Numbered from the stretch's first letter, positions 17,098 to 27,584 are shown. The stretch: 64,000 bases of DNA from Rhizobiales bacterium 62-47 (GCA_001899255.1 MKVX01000005.1:248001-312000); one strand, 5' to 3'. Made by a program: numbers and translations. Notes: a model not told the origin generated them from the letters alone.

Positions 17098-17820
17098 ATG
17101 TCCGTCAAACCCAGCAAAGCCATGGTTCTCGCCGCAGGTTTCGGCCTGCGCATGCGGCCGCTGACTGAGCGCATGCCGAAACCGATGGTGCAGGTCGCGG
17201 GCAAGCCGCTGCTCGATCACGTGCTCGACAAGCTTGCCGATGCCGGTGTCGGCGACGCCGTGGTCAATGTGCATTATCTTCCGGACCAGATCATCGATCA
17301 CGTCAAAGGCCGAGCGCGACCGCACATCACCATTTCCGACGAGCGCGACGCCGTGCTCGGTACCGGCGGCGGCGTGGTGAAAGCGCTGCCGCTGCTCGGC
17401 GATGCGCCATTCTTCCATCTCAACGCCGACACGCTGTGGATAGACGGCGCGCAGCCCAATCTCGCGCGCCTCGCCGACGCGTTCGATCCGGCACGCATGG
17501 ACATCCTGCTGTTGATGGCGCCGACCGCGGGCAGCATCGGCTACAGCGGCAGCGGCGACTACGCCATGCTGCCGGACGGCGCGCTGCGCCGCCGCAAGGA
17601 GCATCAGGTGGTGCCGTTCGTCTATGCCGGCGTCGCCATCATCTCGCCGGCGATCTTCGCCGATGCCCCGGCCGGCGAATTCTCGCTGACGCAGATGTTC
17701 GACCGCGCCAACGCACAGGAACGGCTGTTCGGCCTGCGGCTCGACGGCTTGTGGATGCATGTCGGAACGCCGGACGCGGTCGCTGCCGCCGACAAGGCGT
17801 TTCTCGCCAGCGTCGCTTGA
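17098..17820 (+). CDS. murU: MurNAc-1-phosphate uridylyltransferase MurU
   Basis: MurU converts MurNAc-1-phosphate to UDP-MurNAc, bypassing de novo synthesis and hence fosfomycin-sensitive MurA. The 240-residue nucleotidyltransferase has the signature AMVLAAGFGLRMRPLTERMPK, then KPMVQVAGKPLLDHVLD, LGTGGGVVKALPLLG and FHLNADTLWIDG. Its pairing with the AmgK half of the upstream fusion supports MurU over generic sugar nucleotidyltransferases. The ATG at 17098 (SVKPSKAMVLAAG) is chosen over the open frame from 17056. Confidence 0.88.
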   Translation: MSVKPSKAMVLAAGFGLRMRPLTERMPKPMVQVAGKPLLDHVLDKLADAGVGDAVVNVHYLPDQIIDHVKGRARPHITISDERDAVLGTGGGVVKALPLLGDAPFFHLNADTLWIDGAQPNLARLADAFDPARMDILLLMAPTAGSIGYSGSGDYAMLPDGALRRRKEHQVVPFVYAGVAIISPAIFADAPAGEFSLTQMFDRANAQERLFGLRLDGLWMHVGTPDAVAAADKAFLASVA

Positions 17821-17899
17821 GCCCCCGCGCACGCCGCGCGATATCTGGCCGTGATGCGGCGCATCGCATGATGTAACCTGATCGCGAATCGGGTTCCCC

Positions 17900-20800
17900 A
17901 TGCGCGTTTTCAACATTTCCCCATCCGCACCGTTTCTGCGCACGCTGGTCACCGCGCTGGTCGATGGTGCGTTGATCCCCGGCTTCGTCGCGCGCGGCAA
18001 TCCGGAACTGCTGGCTCGCGCCACGCTGTATTTGCCGACCCGGCGCGCCGGACGCATGGTGCGCGACGTCTTTCTCGATGTGCTCGACGCCGACGCCGTG
18101 GTGCTGCCGCGCATCGTCACGCTCGGCGGCATCGACGAAGACGAGATCGCCTTCGCCGAGTCCGAGCTTCGCGACAGCTTCGATATTCCGCCGGCGCTCG
18201 ACAACCTCGCGCGGCGGCTGACCTTGGCGCAAATGGTCGGCGCATGGGCAAAACAGTTGCGCCCCGCCAGCCCGCTCGACGCACCGCTGGTGATCGGCGG
18301 CCCGGCGGCGACGCTGGCGCTCGCCACCGATCTCGCACGGCTGATGGACGACATGGCGACGCGCGAGGTCGACTGGGCGGCGCTCGACGGCATCGTGCCG
18401 GATGCGCTCGACCAATACTGGCAGCTCTCGCTCGATTTCCTCAAGATCGCCCGCGCGACGTGGCCCGCTTATCTCACCGAAATCGGCAGGATCGAACCGG
18501 CACTACGCCGCGACCTGCTGATCGCCGCAGAAGCCGCACGGCTCAAGCAACACACCGACGGTCCGGTGATCGCCGCCGGTTCGACCGGCTCGATGCCGGC
18601 GACCGCGAAATTCCTGCACGCCATCGCCCAGTTGCCGCAAGGCGCCGTCGTGCTGCCCGGCCTAGATACCGATCTCGACGACGCCGCGTGGAACAGCATC
18701 GGCGGCAGTGTGGCCGCGTCCGGCGTCTTCGCCGCACCACCGACGTCGAATCATCCGCAATTCGCCTTGCAGGCACTGCTCAAACGCTTCGACATCAAAC
18801 GCAGCGACGTCACGACGCTCGGCACGTCCGAGCGGCGCGGCCGCGAGTTGCTCGCCTCCGAAGCGATGCGGCCATCGAGCGCCACCGGGCAATGGCATCA
18901 ACGTCTCGCCGACCCGGCCATCGCCTCTAGCATCACGGACGCCATGCACGGCCTCACTGTCGTCGCCGCGCCTAACCCGGAAATGGAAGCGCTGGCGATT
19001 GCGGTGGCGCTGCGCGAGGCGCACGAGCTCAACCGCCCCGCGGCGTTGGTGACGCCGGACCGCGCGCTGGCGCGCCGCGTGATGGCCTCGCTCGACCGCT
19101 GGCAACTTGCGTACGACGATTCCGGCGGCGAGGCGCTGCTCGATACCTCGGCCGGCATCTTCGCCCGGCTGGCGGCACGCGCGGCGTGCAACGGCCTCGA
19201 GCCTGCGGTGCTGCTGGCGCTGCTGAAGCATCCGCTGCTGCGGCTCGGCAAAGCCGACGGCGCATGGTGCGAGGCCATCGAAGGGCTCGAACTGGCGCTG
19301 TTGCGCGGCACCCGTCCGCCGCCCGGCTGCGCCGGACTGGCACGCGAGTTCTCAAGCTTCCGCGACGAACTGGCCAAGCTGCACGCCCGCGAAGACTCGG
19401 CGCTGCATCCGTCCGAACCGCGCGCCAATCTCGCGGAAGCGGAGCTTGACCCGGTCGCTGCGCTGATCGCCGCATTGCAGGCGGCATTGGCGCCGCTCGA
19501 AAGCGCTGCGTCGCCACGTTCGCTGGATTTCGCCGAGCTGGCGCGGCGACATCGCGAGGTGTTGCTGACGCTGGCGACGGACGATGTCGGCGCCATGCCC
19601 CTGTTCAAGGGCGCGCAAGGCAAGGCGCTCACGCAGGCCTTCGACGATCTGCTCGGCAAGATCACCGACGGAAAAGCCGAGCCGAGCGGCGTTGCGGTGA
19701 CGATGAACGACTATGCCGAGATGTTCGAGACGGCGTTCAACGACCGCATCGTCCGCAAGCCGCTCAGTAGCGACGCGCAACTGCGCATCTACGGCCTGCT
19801 GGAAGCCCGGCTGACGCATTGCGACCGCGTCATTCTTGGCGGCCTGGTAGAAGGCATCTGGCCGCCCGCACCGGCCGCTGATCCATGGCTCAGCCGGCCG
19901 ATGCGCTATCAGCTCGGCCTCGACCTGCCGGAACGGCGCATCGGCCTGTCCGCGCACGACTTCACGCAACTGCTCGGCATGGACGAGGTCATTCTCACTT
20001 ACGCGGCGAAGAGCGGCGGCGCGCCGGCTGTCGCGTCGCGTTTTCTGCATCGTCTGGAAACCGTGGCTGGGACCGAGGCGTGGCAGCAGGTCCGCGCGCG
20101 CGGCGAGATCTATTTGCGCTATGCCGAAGCGCTGGAGCAGCCAGCGACCGTGACACCGATCGCGCAACCGGCGCCGAAGCCTCCCCGCGCGCTGCGGCCG
20201 CTGAAGATGTCGGTCACCGACATCGAAAACTGGCTGCGCGATCCCTACACCATCTACGCCAAGCATATCCTCAAACTGCTGCCGCTCGATCCGGTCGACA
20301 TGCCGTTGACTGCGGCGGATCGCGGCTCGGCAATCCACGCTGCGCTCGGCGACTTCACCCAGAAATTCGCCGACCATCTGCCGGACGACCCCGCCGCCGA
20401 ACTGCGCGCCCTCGGCGAACATCACTTCGCATCGCTCGCCGAACACCCCGAAGCGCGCGCGCTGTGGTGGCCGCGTTTCCTGCGCATCGCGCAATGGTTC
20501 GCCACCTGGGAGAGCGAACGGCGGCTCAACGTTGCCCGCATCGATGCCGAAACCTACGGCCGCATTCCGATCAAGCTCGACAACGACCGGCAATTCATCC
20601 TCTCGGCGCGCGCCGACCGCATCGAGCATCGCAGCGACCGAACCTTCGCGCTGCTCGACTACAAGACCGGTAACCCGCCGACCGGCAAGCAGGTGCGGCT
20701 CGGCCTGTCGCCGCAACTGACGCTGGAAGCCGCGATCTTGCGGAAAGGCGGCTTCAAGACCATTCCGGCCGGCGGTTCGGTGAGCGAACTGACGTATGTC

Positions 20801-21067
20801 CGGCTCAGCGGAAACTCGCCGCCCGGTGAAGAGCGGCCGATCGAATTGAAGGTCAACCGCGGCGACCCACCGCAATTTCCCGATGACGCCGCCGACGAGG
20901 CGCTGCGCAATCTCGAAGCGCTGATCCGCAAGTTCGACGACGAAACGCAAGGCTACACCTCGCTCAGCCTGTCGATGTGGTCGAATCGTTACGGCACCTA
21001 TGACGATCTGGCGCGCATCAAGGAGTGGTCGGCGGCGGGCGGCAGCGACGGTGGAGACGACGCATGA
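17900..21067 (+). CDS. addB: AddB, ATP-dependent helicase/nuclease subunit B
   Basis: AddB is the smaller subunit of the AddAB (RexAB) end-resection machine, equivalent to RecBCD. The 1055-residue protein opens with MRVFNISPSAPFLRTLV, contains a degenerate helicase core (YLPTRRAGRMVRDVF, IAAGSTGSMPATAKFL, VILGGLVEGIWPP) and ends with a RecB-type nuclease domain: ADRIEHRSDRTFALLDYKTG followed by LSPQLTLEAAI. The iron-sulfur cysteines of Bacillus AddB are not apparent, in line with the alphaproteobacterial subtype. Its stop overlaps the addA start (ATGA), so the two subunits are made together. Confidence 0.93.
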   Translation: MRVFNISPSAPFLRTLVTALVDGALIPGFVARGNPELLARATLYLPTRRAGRMVRDVFLDVLDADAVVLPRIVTLGGIDEDEIAFAESELRDSFDIPPALDNLARRLTLAQMVGAWAKQLRPASPLDAPLVIGGPAATLALATDLARLMDDMATREVDWAALDGIVPDALDQYWQLSLDFLKIARATWPAYLTEIGRIEPALRRDLLIAAEAARLKQHTDGPVIAAGSTGSMPATAKFLHAIAQLPQGAVVLPGLDTDLDDAAWNSIGGSVAASGVFAAPPTSNHPQFALQALLKRFDIKRSDVTTLGTSERRGRELLASEAMRPSSATGQWHQRLADPAIASSITDAMHGLTVVAAPNPEMEALAIAVALREAHELNRPAALVTPDRALARRVMASLDRWQLAYDDSGGEALLDTSAGIFARLAARAACNGLEPAVLLALLKHPLLRLGKADGAWCEAIEGLELALLRGTRPPPGCAGLAREFSSFRDELAKLHAREDSALHPSEPRANLAEAELDPVAALIAALQAALAPLESAASPRSLDFAELARRHREVLLTLATDDVGAMPLFKGAQGKALTQAFDDLLGKITDGKAEPSGVAVTMNDYAEMFETAFNDRIVRKPLSSDAQLRIYGLLEARLTHCDRVILGGLVEGIWPPAPAADPWLSRPMRYQLGLDLPERRIGLSAHDFTQLLGMDEVILTYAAKSGGAPAVASRFLHRLETVAGTEAWQQVRARGEIYLRYAEALEQPATVTPIAQPAPKPPRALRPLKMSVTDIENWLRDPYTIYAKHILKLLPLDPVDMPLTAADRGSAIHAALGDFTQKFADHLPDDPAAELRALGEHHFASLAEHPEARALWWPRFLRIAQWFATWESERRLNVARIDAETYGRIPIKLDNDRQFILSARADRIEHRSDRTFALLDYKTGNPPTGKQVRLGLSPQLTLEAAILRKGGFKTIPAGGSVSELTYVRLSGNSPPGEERPIELKVNRGDPPQFPDDAADEALRNLEALIRKFDDETQGYTSLSLSMWSNRYGTYDDLARIKEWSAAGGSDGGDDA

Positions 21068-24000
21068 GCGCGCCGCGGCCCGACATTCCCGATGCCGTGC
21101 GCGAGGCGCAGGCCAAGGCCTCGAATCCGGAGGCGTCGTCGTTCGTCGCCGCCAACGCCGGTTCGGGCAAGACGCACGTGCTGGTCAACCGCGTCATCCG
21201 GCTGCTGCTCAACGACGTGCCGCCGGAGAAAATCCTCTGCATCACCTTTACCAAGGCCGCCGCCGCCAACATGGCGCAGCGCGTGTTCACCACGCTCGGG
21301 CACTGGGTGACGCTCGACGACGCAGCGCTCGACGCGGCGATCCTTGCAACGGGTGCTAACAAACCGACTGCCAAACTGCGACAGCGGGCGCGCGAACTAT
21401 TCGCCTGCGCGCTGGAGACGCCGGGCGGCCTCAAGGTGCAGACCATCCACGCGCTGTGCACGCGGCTGCTGCAACAATTTCCGTTCGAGGCCAACGTGCC
21501 GGCGCGCTTCGCCGTGCTCGACGAGCGCGACCAGACCGAAATGATGGAGCGCGCCAATCTCGCGGTGCTGCTCGACGCTGCGCGCGATCCCGCAAGCCGC
21601 ATCGGGCGCGCGCTGGCGGTGGCGATGGCCAGCGCCGCCGACGTCACCTTCAAGGACGTGGTGCGCGACGCCTGCCTCAGCCGCGACAAGTTCATGGCGT
21701 GGGCCAACCAGCTCGGCGGCATCGATGCCGCGCTGGCGCAACTGGCGAGGACGCTCGGCGTCGATGCCGCCACACGCATCGAGGATGTCGAACGCGATAT
21801 CATCGACGGGCCGTATCTGCCGCGCGCACAGTGGGCCGCGACGGCGGAGATCCTGCAAAGCGGCAGCAAGACAGATCAGGATCAGGCCACGCGTCTGCTC
21901 GAAGCAACGGGGTTCAGCGGCACCGCACAGATCGAAAAGTATCTCAGCGTCTTCCTCACCGAGAAGCAAGAGCCGCGCAAATCGCTGATTACGAAGAAAC
22001 TCGGCGAGGCACGGCCTGGCTTGGCGCAGACGCTTTACGATGAAGGCGGCCGGATTCAGACGCTTTTGGAAACTCGCCGTGCCGTGTTTCAGCGCGACCG
22101 CACCGAGGCGCTGCTGGCGATCGCCAGCGCCGTCGCCGCCAACTATCTCCGCGAGAAGCAGCAGCGCGGCCTGCTCGACTACGACGACCTGATCGACAAG
22201 ACACTGCAGATGCTCGACCGGGTTTCGTCCAGCTGGGTGCACTTCAAGCTCGACCGCGGCGTCGATCACGTGCTGATCGACGAGGCGCAGGACACCAGCC
22301 CACGGCAATGGGATATCGTCGAACGCATCATCGCCGAATTCACCGCCGGCGCCGGCGCGCGCGACGGCATCAAGCGCACCATCTTCGCGGTCGGCGACGA
22401 GAAGCAATCGATCTTCTCGTTTCAGGGCGCGGCGCCGCGCGAGTTCGACCACCGGCGCGGCGATCTCAAGCTGCGTTTTGAGAAAGCCGGGCTGCGCTTC
22501 GAACCGGTGGCGTTCAATTATTCGTTCCGTTCAGGCGACAGCGTGCTGCGTGCCGTCACCCACACGTTTCAGGCGCCGGAGATCTACAAAAGCATCACCA
22601 CTGACCGCGATGGCATGCCGCCGCACATGGCGCTTAGCGACGCCGCGCCCGGCCTGATCGACCTGTGGGAGCTGGAAAAGCCCGAAGAGCGCAGAGACAT
22701 CCAGGGATGGGATGCGCCGTTCGACCAGCAGTCCGAGACCAGCCCGACCATTCGTCTGGCGCGGCGGGTGCAGGCGGAAATCAAGACGCTGATCGACAGC
22801 GGCACCATGACCGGCGCGGCCAACCGGCGGCGGCGTCTCACCTACGGCGACATCCTCGTGCTGGTGCGACGGCGCGACAAGACCTTCGACGCCGTCATTC
22901 AGGCGCTCAAGCACGCCGGCATCCCGGTGGCCGGCGCGGATCGCTTGAAACTCACCGAGCACATCGCGGTGATCGACCTGATGCACCTCGCCGACGCGCT
23001 GCTGTTGCCGCGCGACGATCTGGCGCTGGCGGTGGCGTTGAAGAGTCCTTTGTTCGGCCTCGACGACGACGACCTGCTACGCATCGCGCCGGACCGCGCC
23101 GGCAGCTTGCGCGAAGCGCTGGCGGCACATGCCGCGCACGATGCGCGATGCAAGGCGGCGCATGACCGGCTGATGCGCTACGAACGGCGCGCGCGCAGCG
23201 ACACACCGTTCACGTTCTTTGCGTGGCTGCTCGGCGGCGACAACGGCCGCGCCCGCATGCTGAAGCGACTCGGCACCGAGGCCAACGACGCGCTCGACGA
23301 ATTCCTCGAACTGGCGCTGAACTTTGAACGCAAGGCCCCGGCGTCGCTGCAAGGCTTCATGGCGTGGCTGCGCGCCGCCGACACCGACGTCAAACGCGAC
23401 ATGGAGATGGGCCGCGACGAGGTTCGCGTCATGACCGTACACGGCGCGAAGGGCCTGGAAGCATCGGTGGTGTTCCTGGTCGACACCACCACGTCGCCGA
23501 TGGACTCCCAGCGGCTCAACCTGATCCACCTGCCGCAAGGCAATGCCGCGCCCGATGCGCCCGGCGTCACGGTGTGGGCGGGCCGCAAGGCCGACGATCC
23601 CGCCGTCGTCGCCAATGCGCGCACGGCCATGCAGCAGGACACCGAGGACGAATATCGCCGCCTGCTCTATGTGGCGATGACCCGCGCCGCCGACCGCCTG
23701 ATCGTCGGCGGCTGCCAGCCGGGCAACCGCAAGGAAGTGCGCGAAAACTCCTGGTACGATCTGATCGAAAAGGGGCTGGCCAATTCGCCGCTGCAGCTCG
23801 AGACCATCGAGACCGCCAACGGCCAGGTGCGGCGCTATCGCCATGTCGCCGCCGGCAGCGCGTTGCCGACCAGCTCCTCTGCGACGGAAGCCACCGTGAC
23901 ACTCGACGCTCCCATCGTGCTGCCGGCGTGGCTGCATGCGACAGCATCGCGCCCCTCCTCGACCGATGTGATCTTGCGCCCGTCCGATCCCGCCGACGAC

Positions 24001-24567
24001 GACAGCCACAACCTGCGTCCCGGCGAAGCGCAGCAGCTGCGCAACCGCGCCCGGCAGCGCGGCACGCTGGTGCACCGGCTGCTGCAATCGCTGCCGGACC
24101 TCGCGCCGTCACAACGCCACGATGCCGCAGCCTCCTATCTCGCGCGCGCGGCCGAGGACTGGAGCGCGGCCGAGCAAACCGCGCTGACATCTCAACTGCT
24201 GGCGCTGATCGACGACCCGCGTTTCGCGGCGGTGTTCGCGCCCGGCAGCCGCGCGGAGGTCGCCATCGCCGGACGCCTCAAACAGAACGGCCGGACGCTG
24301 CTGGTGTCGGGCCAGATCGACCGTCTGGTGGTGAGGCCGGACGCCGTGCTGATCGTCGACTACAAGACCAACCACGCGCCGCCACGCAGTGCCGCCGACG
24401 CTCCGCAGCCCTATGTCCGGCAACTGGCGCTCTATCGCGCGGTGCTGGCCAAGCTCTATCCCGGCCGCGCCGTCCGGGCTGCCCTGCTCTGGACCGAACT
24501 ACCTGAAATTATGGAACTTTCCGCCTCTGCGCTGGACGCCGGGCTGACCTCCGTCATCTCCGCGTGA
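21064..24567 (+). CDS. addA: AddA, ATP-dependent helicase/nuclease subunit A
   Basis: AddA is the UvrD-type motor and nuclease subunit of AddAB, which processes double-strand breaks to allow RecA loading. Visible in the 1167 residues: Walker A VAANAGSGKTHVLVNRVIRL, motif Ia CITFTKAAAANMAQRV, Walker B VLIDEAQDTSPRQWD, FAVGDEKQSIFSFQGA, motif V VMTVHGAKGLEASVVFLVD, motif VI RRLLYVAMTRAADRLIVGG, and the C-terminal nuclease motif VLIVDYKTNHAPP. The ATG at 21064 overlaps the addB stop. Confidence 0.95.
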   Translation: MSAPRPDIPDAVREAQAKASNPEASSFVAANAGSGKTHVLVNRVIRLLLNDVPPEKILCITFTKAAAANMAQRVFTTLGHWVTLDDAALDAAILATGANKPTAKLRQRARELFACALETPGGLKVQTIHALCTRLLQQFPFEANVPARFAVLDERDQTEMMERANLAVLLDAARDPASRIGRALAVAMASAADVTFKDVVRDACLSRDKFMAWANQLGGIDAALAQLARTLGVDAATRIEDVERDIIDGPYLPRAQWAATAEILQSGSKTDQDQATRLLEATGFSGTAQIEKYLSVFLTEKQEPRKSLITKKLGEARPGLAQTLYDEGGRIQTLLETRRAVFQRDRTEALLAIASAVAANYLREKQQRGLLDYDDLIDKTLQMLDRVSSSWVHFKLDRGVDHVLIDEAQDTSPRQWDIVERIIAEFTAGAGARDGIKRTIFAVGDEKQSIFSFQGAAPREFDHRRGDLKLRFEKAGLRFEPVAFNYSFRSGDSVLRAVTHTFQAPEIYKSITTDRDGMPPHMALSDAAPGLIDLWELEKPEERRDIQGWDAPFDQQSETSPTIRLARRVQAEIKTLIDSGTMTGAANRRRRLTYGDILVLVRRRDKTFDAVIQALKHAGIPVAGADRLKLTEHIAVIDLMHLADALLLPRDDLALAVALKSPLFGLDDDDLLRIAPDRAGSLREALAAHAAHDARCKAAHDRLMRYERRARSDTPFTFFAWLLGGDNGRARMLKRLGTEANDALDEFLELALNFERKAPASLQGFMAWLRAADTDVKRDMEMGRDEVRVMTVHGAKGLEASVVFLVDTTTSPMDSQRLNLIHLPQGNAAPDAPGVTVWAGRKADDPAVVANARTAMQQDTEDEYRRLLYVAMTRAADRLIVGGCQPGNRKEVRENSWYDLIEKGLANSPLQLETIETANGQVRRYRHVAAGSALPTSSSATEATVTLDAPIVLPAWLHATASRPSSTDVILRPSDPADDDSHNLRPGEAQQLRNRARQRGTLVHRLLQSLPDLAPSQRHDAAASYLARAAEDWSAAEQTALTSQLLALIDDPRFAAVFAPGSRAEVAIAGRLKQNGRTLLVSGQIDRLVVRPDAVLIVDYKTNHAPPRSAADAPQPYVRQLALYRAVLAKLYPGRAVRAALLWTELPEIMELSASALDAGLTSVISA

Positions 24568-24573
24568 GCAACC

Positions 24574-24602
24574 TTGACCCGGCAACGGGGCGTTCCTACG
24601 TT
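24574..24602 (+). promoter_or_regulatory. candidate trxA promoter
   Basis: TTGACC (24574-24579) and TACGTT (24597-24602) are spaced by exactly 17 bp, 66 bp before trxA and just after the addA stop. The -35 is strong and the -10 weak, so this is only a candidate. Confidence 0.4.
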
Positions 24603-24667
24603 GGGCGCATCATCGCTGGCGCGATTCCCGCGCCGCGCACTTCCAGTCAACGCTAACGAGGTACACC

Positions 24668-24988
24668 ATGGGTGTGGGCAAGGTTTCTGACGCCGATTTC
24701 GAATCACAGGTACTCAAGGCGGACGGGCCTGTGGTCGTCGATTTCTGGGCGGAATGGTGCGGCCCGTGCCGCATGATCGCGCCCGCGCTCGACGAGATTG
24801 CCGGCGCCATGGGCGACAAGGTCAAGATCGTCAAGCTCAACGTCGACGAGAGCCCGCAGACCGCGTCGAAGTATGGCGTCATGTCGATCCCCACCTTGAT
24901 GATCTTCAAGGGCGGCGAGCTGGCGTCGCGTCAGGTCGGCGCCGCGCCGAAGCAGAAGCTGCAGCAGTGGATTTCCGCCGCGGTGTGA
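24668..24988 (+). CDS. trxA: thioredoxin TrxA
   Basis: A 106-residue classical thioredoxin, the cytosolic protein-disulfide reductant. The active site [17 protein letters not shown] holds the WCGPC redox motif, with the conserved cis-Pro in [12 protein letters not shown]. No signal peptide is present. It is followed by a strong intrinsic terminator and seems to be its own transcription unit after addBA. Confidence 0.97.
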   Translation: MGVGKVSDADFESQVLKADGPVVVDFWAEWCGPCRMIAPALDEIAGAMGDKVKIVKLNVDESPQTASKYGVMSIPTLMIFKGGELASRQVGAAPKQKLQQWISAAV

Positions 24989-25010
24989 TCTGCCCGGATT
25001 GAATTTTTGC

Positions 25011-25044
25011 AAACGGCCGGTGGCGACATCGGCCGTTTTTGTTT
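25011..25044 (+). terminator. intrinsic terminator of trxA
   Basis: ACGGCCG (25013-25019) and CGGCCGT (25030-25036) form a perfect stem with a 10-base loop, followed by TTTTTGTTT. It lies 25 bp past the trxA stop. Confidence 0.85.
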
Positions 25045-25053
25045 GATCGGTGA

Positions 25054-25189
25054 ACCCTCTCCCCTTGCGGGAGAGGGTGGTTTCGAGCGCAGTGAGAAAC
25101 CGGGTGAGGGGTGTCGAGGTTGCAACCCCTCACCCGGCTCAAATTCGCTTCGCTCATTTTCGCCACCCTCTCCCGCAAGGGGAGAGGGT
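25054..25189. repeat. large nested inverted repeat (family C, copy 1)
   Basis: The outer arms 25054-25080 and 25163-25189 are perfect 27-bp inverted repeats built on CCCTCTCC...GGAGAGGG, each itself palindromic. The inner arms 25100-25112 and 25125-25137 (CCGGGTGAGGGGT / ACCCCTCACCCGG) are a second perfect 13-bp pair. It sits between convergent trxA and folC. A decayed relative lies at 61541-61690. Confidence 0.85.
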
Positions 25190-25209
25190 GAAGCGCGCAA
25201 GTCGCTCGT

Positions 25210-26553
25210 TCAATTCACCGCCGTGCCGTTCGCCGCCAGCACATGGCCGGCGAGATACAGCGACCCGGTGATCAGGATGCGCGGCGGCACCTCATAGGCC
25301 AGCCGCGTCAGCGCGCGCAACGCCGCATCGACATCCGGCGCCGTCTCTACTCGCATGCCGAGTCGCCGCGCCGCGTCGGCCAGCCGATCCACCGGCATGG
25401 CGTTGGCGCGCTCGGGAATCGGCACTGCGATGATATGCCGCGTCAGCCCGGCGAAGTTGGCCAGAAACGCATCGGCATCCTTGTTACCCATCATGCCGGC
25501 GATCACCACGAGCTGCCGCGACACGCGTTCCTCGAGATCGCCGAGCGCCGCGGCGATGACGCGACCGCCATCGGCGTTGTGACCACCGTCGAGCCAGATC
25601 TCTGCGTCGCGCGGCGCCTGTTCGACCAGCGCGCCGGTCGTCAGCCGCTGCATCCGCGCCGGCCATTCGGCACGCGCGACACCTGCCTCATAGGCGGCAT
25701 GATCGAGCTTGAAGATCTGGCTGGCGCGCAAGGTGGCGATAGCGAGACCCGCGTTATCGAACTGATGCCGTCCGAACAAACGCGGAGCGACGAGGTCGAG
25801 CAGCCCGCGCTCGTCCTGATAGACCATGCGGCCGTGCTCGGCGCCGACATGCCAGCTTTCGCCGGCCGCATGCAGCGGCGCGCGCATCCGCCTGGCCTGC
25901 GCCTCGATCACCGCCATCGCGTCGGGTGCCTGCTCGGCGCAGATCACCGGCACGCCACGCTTGATGATGCCGGCTTTCTCTCCCGCGATCGCCGTCAGTG
26001 ACTCGCCCAGGAATTCGGTGTGATCCATGCCGATCGCGGTCAGCACGCAGGCCGCAGGCGTCTCGATGACATTGGTGGCGTCGAGCCGCCCGCCGAGCCC
26101 GGTCTCCAGCAGCACGACATCGGCGGCATGCTGCGCGAACAGATACAACGCCGCCGCCGTTTCGATTTCGAACCGCGTGATCGCCTCGCCGGCATTGACG
26201 CGTTCGCAATGCAACAGCGCCGCGCGCAACTCGTCGTCGCCGACCAGCACGCCACCGCCGATACGGCCGAGGCGCACACTCTCATTGATCCGCACCAGCC
26301 ACGGCGAAGTGTAGACGTGCACGCGCAAGCCGGCGGCTTCGAGCACCGCGCGCAGATAGGCAATGGTCGAACCCTTGCCATTGGTGCCCGCGACGTGAAT
26401 CACCGGCGGCAGTTTGCGCTCTGGATGATCGAGCTGCGCCAGCAAGCGCTGCATGCGCGCCAGCGACAGATCGATGTTTTTCGGATGCAACGCCGACAGC
26501 CGCGCCAGCAGTTCGTGCAGCGTCGGCCCCGGCAGCGGCGTCGCTATGCTCAC
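25210..26553 (-). CDS. folC: folylpolyglutamate/dihydrofolate synthase FolC
   Basis: FolC adds L-glutamate to dihydropteroate and extends the polyglutamate tail of folates. The 447-residue Mur-ligase-type enzyme shows [20 protein letters not shown], the P-loop [62 protein letters not shown] and [15 protein letters not shown]. The GTG at 26553 overlaps the accD stop (GTGA) and starts the protein just before the conserved region; the upstream frame to 26676 lies inside accD and is not coding. The accD-folC pairing is common in proteobacteria. Confidence 0.93.
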   Translation of the reverse strand: MSIATPLPGPTLHELLARLSALHPKNIDLSLARMQRLLAQLDHPERKLPPVIHVAGTNGKGSTIAYLRAVLEAAGLRVHVYTSPWLVRINESVRLGRIGGGVLVGDDELRAALLHCERVNAGEAITRFEIETAAALYLFAQHAADVVLLETGLGGRLDATNVIETPAACVLTAIGMDHTEFLGESLTAIAGEKAGIIKRGVPVICAEQAPDAMAVIEAQARRMRAPLHAAGESWHVGAEHGRMVYQDERGLLDLVAPRLFGRHQFDNAGLAIATLRASQIFKLDHAAYEAGVARAEWPARMQRLTTGALVEQAPRDAEIWLDGGHNADGGRVIAAALGDLEERVSRQLVVIAGMMGNKDADAFLANFAGLTRHIIAVPIPERANAMPVDRLADAARRLGMRVETAPDVDAALRALTRLAYEVPPRILITGSLYLAGHVLAANGTAVN

Positions 26554-27497
26554 GCCTGCGGCGCCGCCGAAGCCGCGCCTTCCGACGCCACGTCGGCCGG
26601 AATGTCGATCGGCTGCGGCGCGGCCTTGGCAGGCGACACGCGTTCGACCGCCGGCGAGCGCGTCAACAGGCGGCATAGCCGCGCCAGCGTCGGCCGCAGA
26701 TCGTGGCGGTGCACGACCATGTCGATCATGCCGTGGTCCTTGAGATATTCGGCGCGCTGGAAACCCTCGGGCAGCTTCTCGCGAATGGTCTGCTCGATCA
26801 CGCGCGCGCCGGCAAAGCCGATCAGCGCGCCGGGCTCGGCGATCTGCACATCGCCCAGCATGGCATAGGATGCGGTGACGCCGCCGGTGGTCGGATTGGT
26901 CAGCACGACGATGTAGGGCAGCTTGGCCTCGCGCAGCATCTGCACGGCGACCGTGGTGCGCGGCAATTGCATCAGCGACAGGATGCCTTCCTGCATTCGC
27001 GCGCCGCCGGACGCCGCGAACACGATGAACGGCGATTTCTTCTCGACGGCAAGTTCGAGCCCGCGCACGATGGCTTCACCGGCGGCCATGCCGAGCGAGC
27101 CGCCCATGAAGTCGAAGTCCTGCACGGCGACGACGACGCCCTGGCCTTCGAGCTTGCCGAACCCGACCTTCACCGAGTCGTTGAGGCCGGTCTTGGCGCG
27201 CGCATCCTTGATCCGGTCGACATATTTGCGTTCGTCGCGAAAGCGTAGCGGATCGGCGGTGACCTCGGGCAGCGCCACGTCGTACCAGGTCTCGTTGTCG
27301 AAAATAGACTTGAGCCGTGCCACGGCGCCCATGCGCATGTGGTAATTCGAGCCGGGGATGACGAACTGGTTGGCCTCGACATCCTTGTAGAACACCAGTT
27401 GGCCGGAGTCCGGGCACTTGATCCAGAGATTCTCCGGCGTGTCGCGCTTGAGAATGCTGCGAATCTTGGGCCGGACAACGTTGGTCAACCAGTTCAT
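26550..27497 (-). CDS. accD: acetyl-CoA carboxylase carboxyltransferase subunit beta AccD
   Basis: AccD is the beta carboxyltransferase subunit that, with AccA, transfers CO2 from biotin to acetyl-CoA in the first step of fatty acid synthesis. The 315-residue protein begins [19 protein letters not shown] and contains the biotin-independent CT core ([55 protein letters not shown]). In the N-terminal finger ([17 protein letters not shown]) only one Cys remains where many AccD proteins have four zinc ligands. ATG 27497 has GGAG 8 nt upstream, favouring it over 27512. Confidence 0.95.
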   Translation of the reverse strand: MNWLTNVVRPKIRSILKRDTPENLWIKCPDSGQLVFYKDVEANQFVIPGSNYHMRMGAVARLKSIFDNETWYDVALPEVTADPLRFRDERKYVDRIKDARAKTGLNDSVKVGFGKLEGQGVVVAVQDFDFMGGSLGMAAGEAIVRGLELAVEKKSPFIVFAASGGARMQEGILSLMQLPRTTVAVQMLREAKLPYIVVLTNPTTGGVTASYAMLGDVQIAEPGALIGFAGARVIEQTIREKLPEGFQRAEYLKDHGMIDMVVHRHDLRPTLARLCRLLTRSPAVERVSPAKAAPQPIDIPADVASEGAASAAPQA

Positions 27498-27584
27498 GCT
27501 TTGCTCCGTCAATCACACTTCATATGGCGCCGGAGCCCGCATCCGGCAACCACGCCGCATCCGTTCTCGACGGCGATTGTGGCG

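Noticed and set aside
19352-20950. 532-codon reverse frame opposite addB
   Set aside because: Composition-driven shadow; AddB on the forward strand is complete.
21064-24567. AddA as UvrD or RecB
   Set aside because: The C-terminal DYKT nuclease motif excludes UvrD, and the overlap with addB and the AddB features exclude RecBCD.
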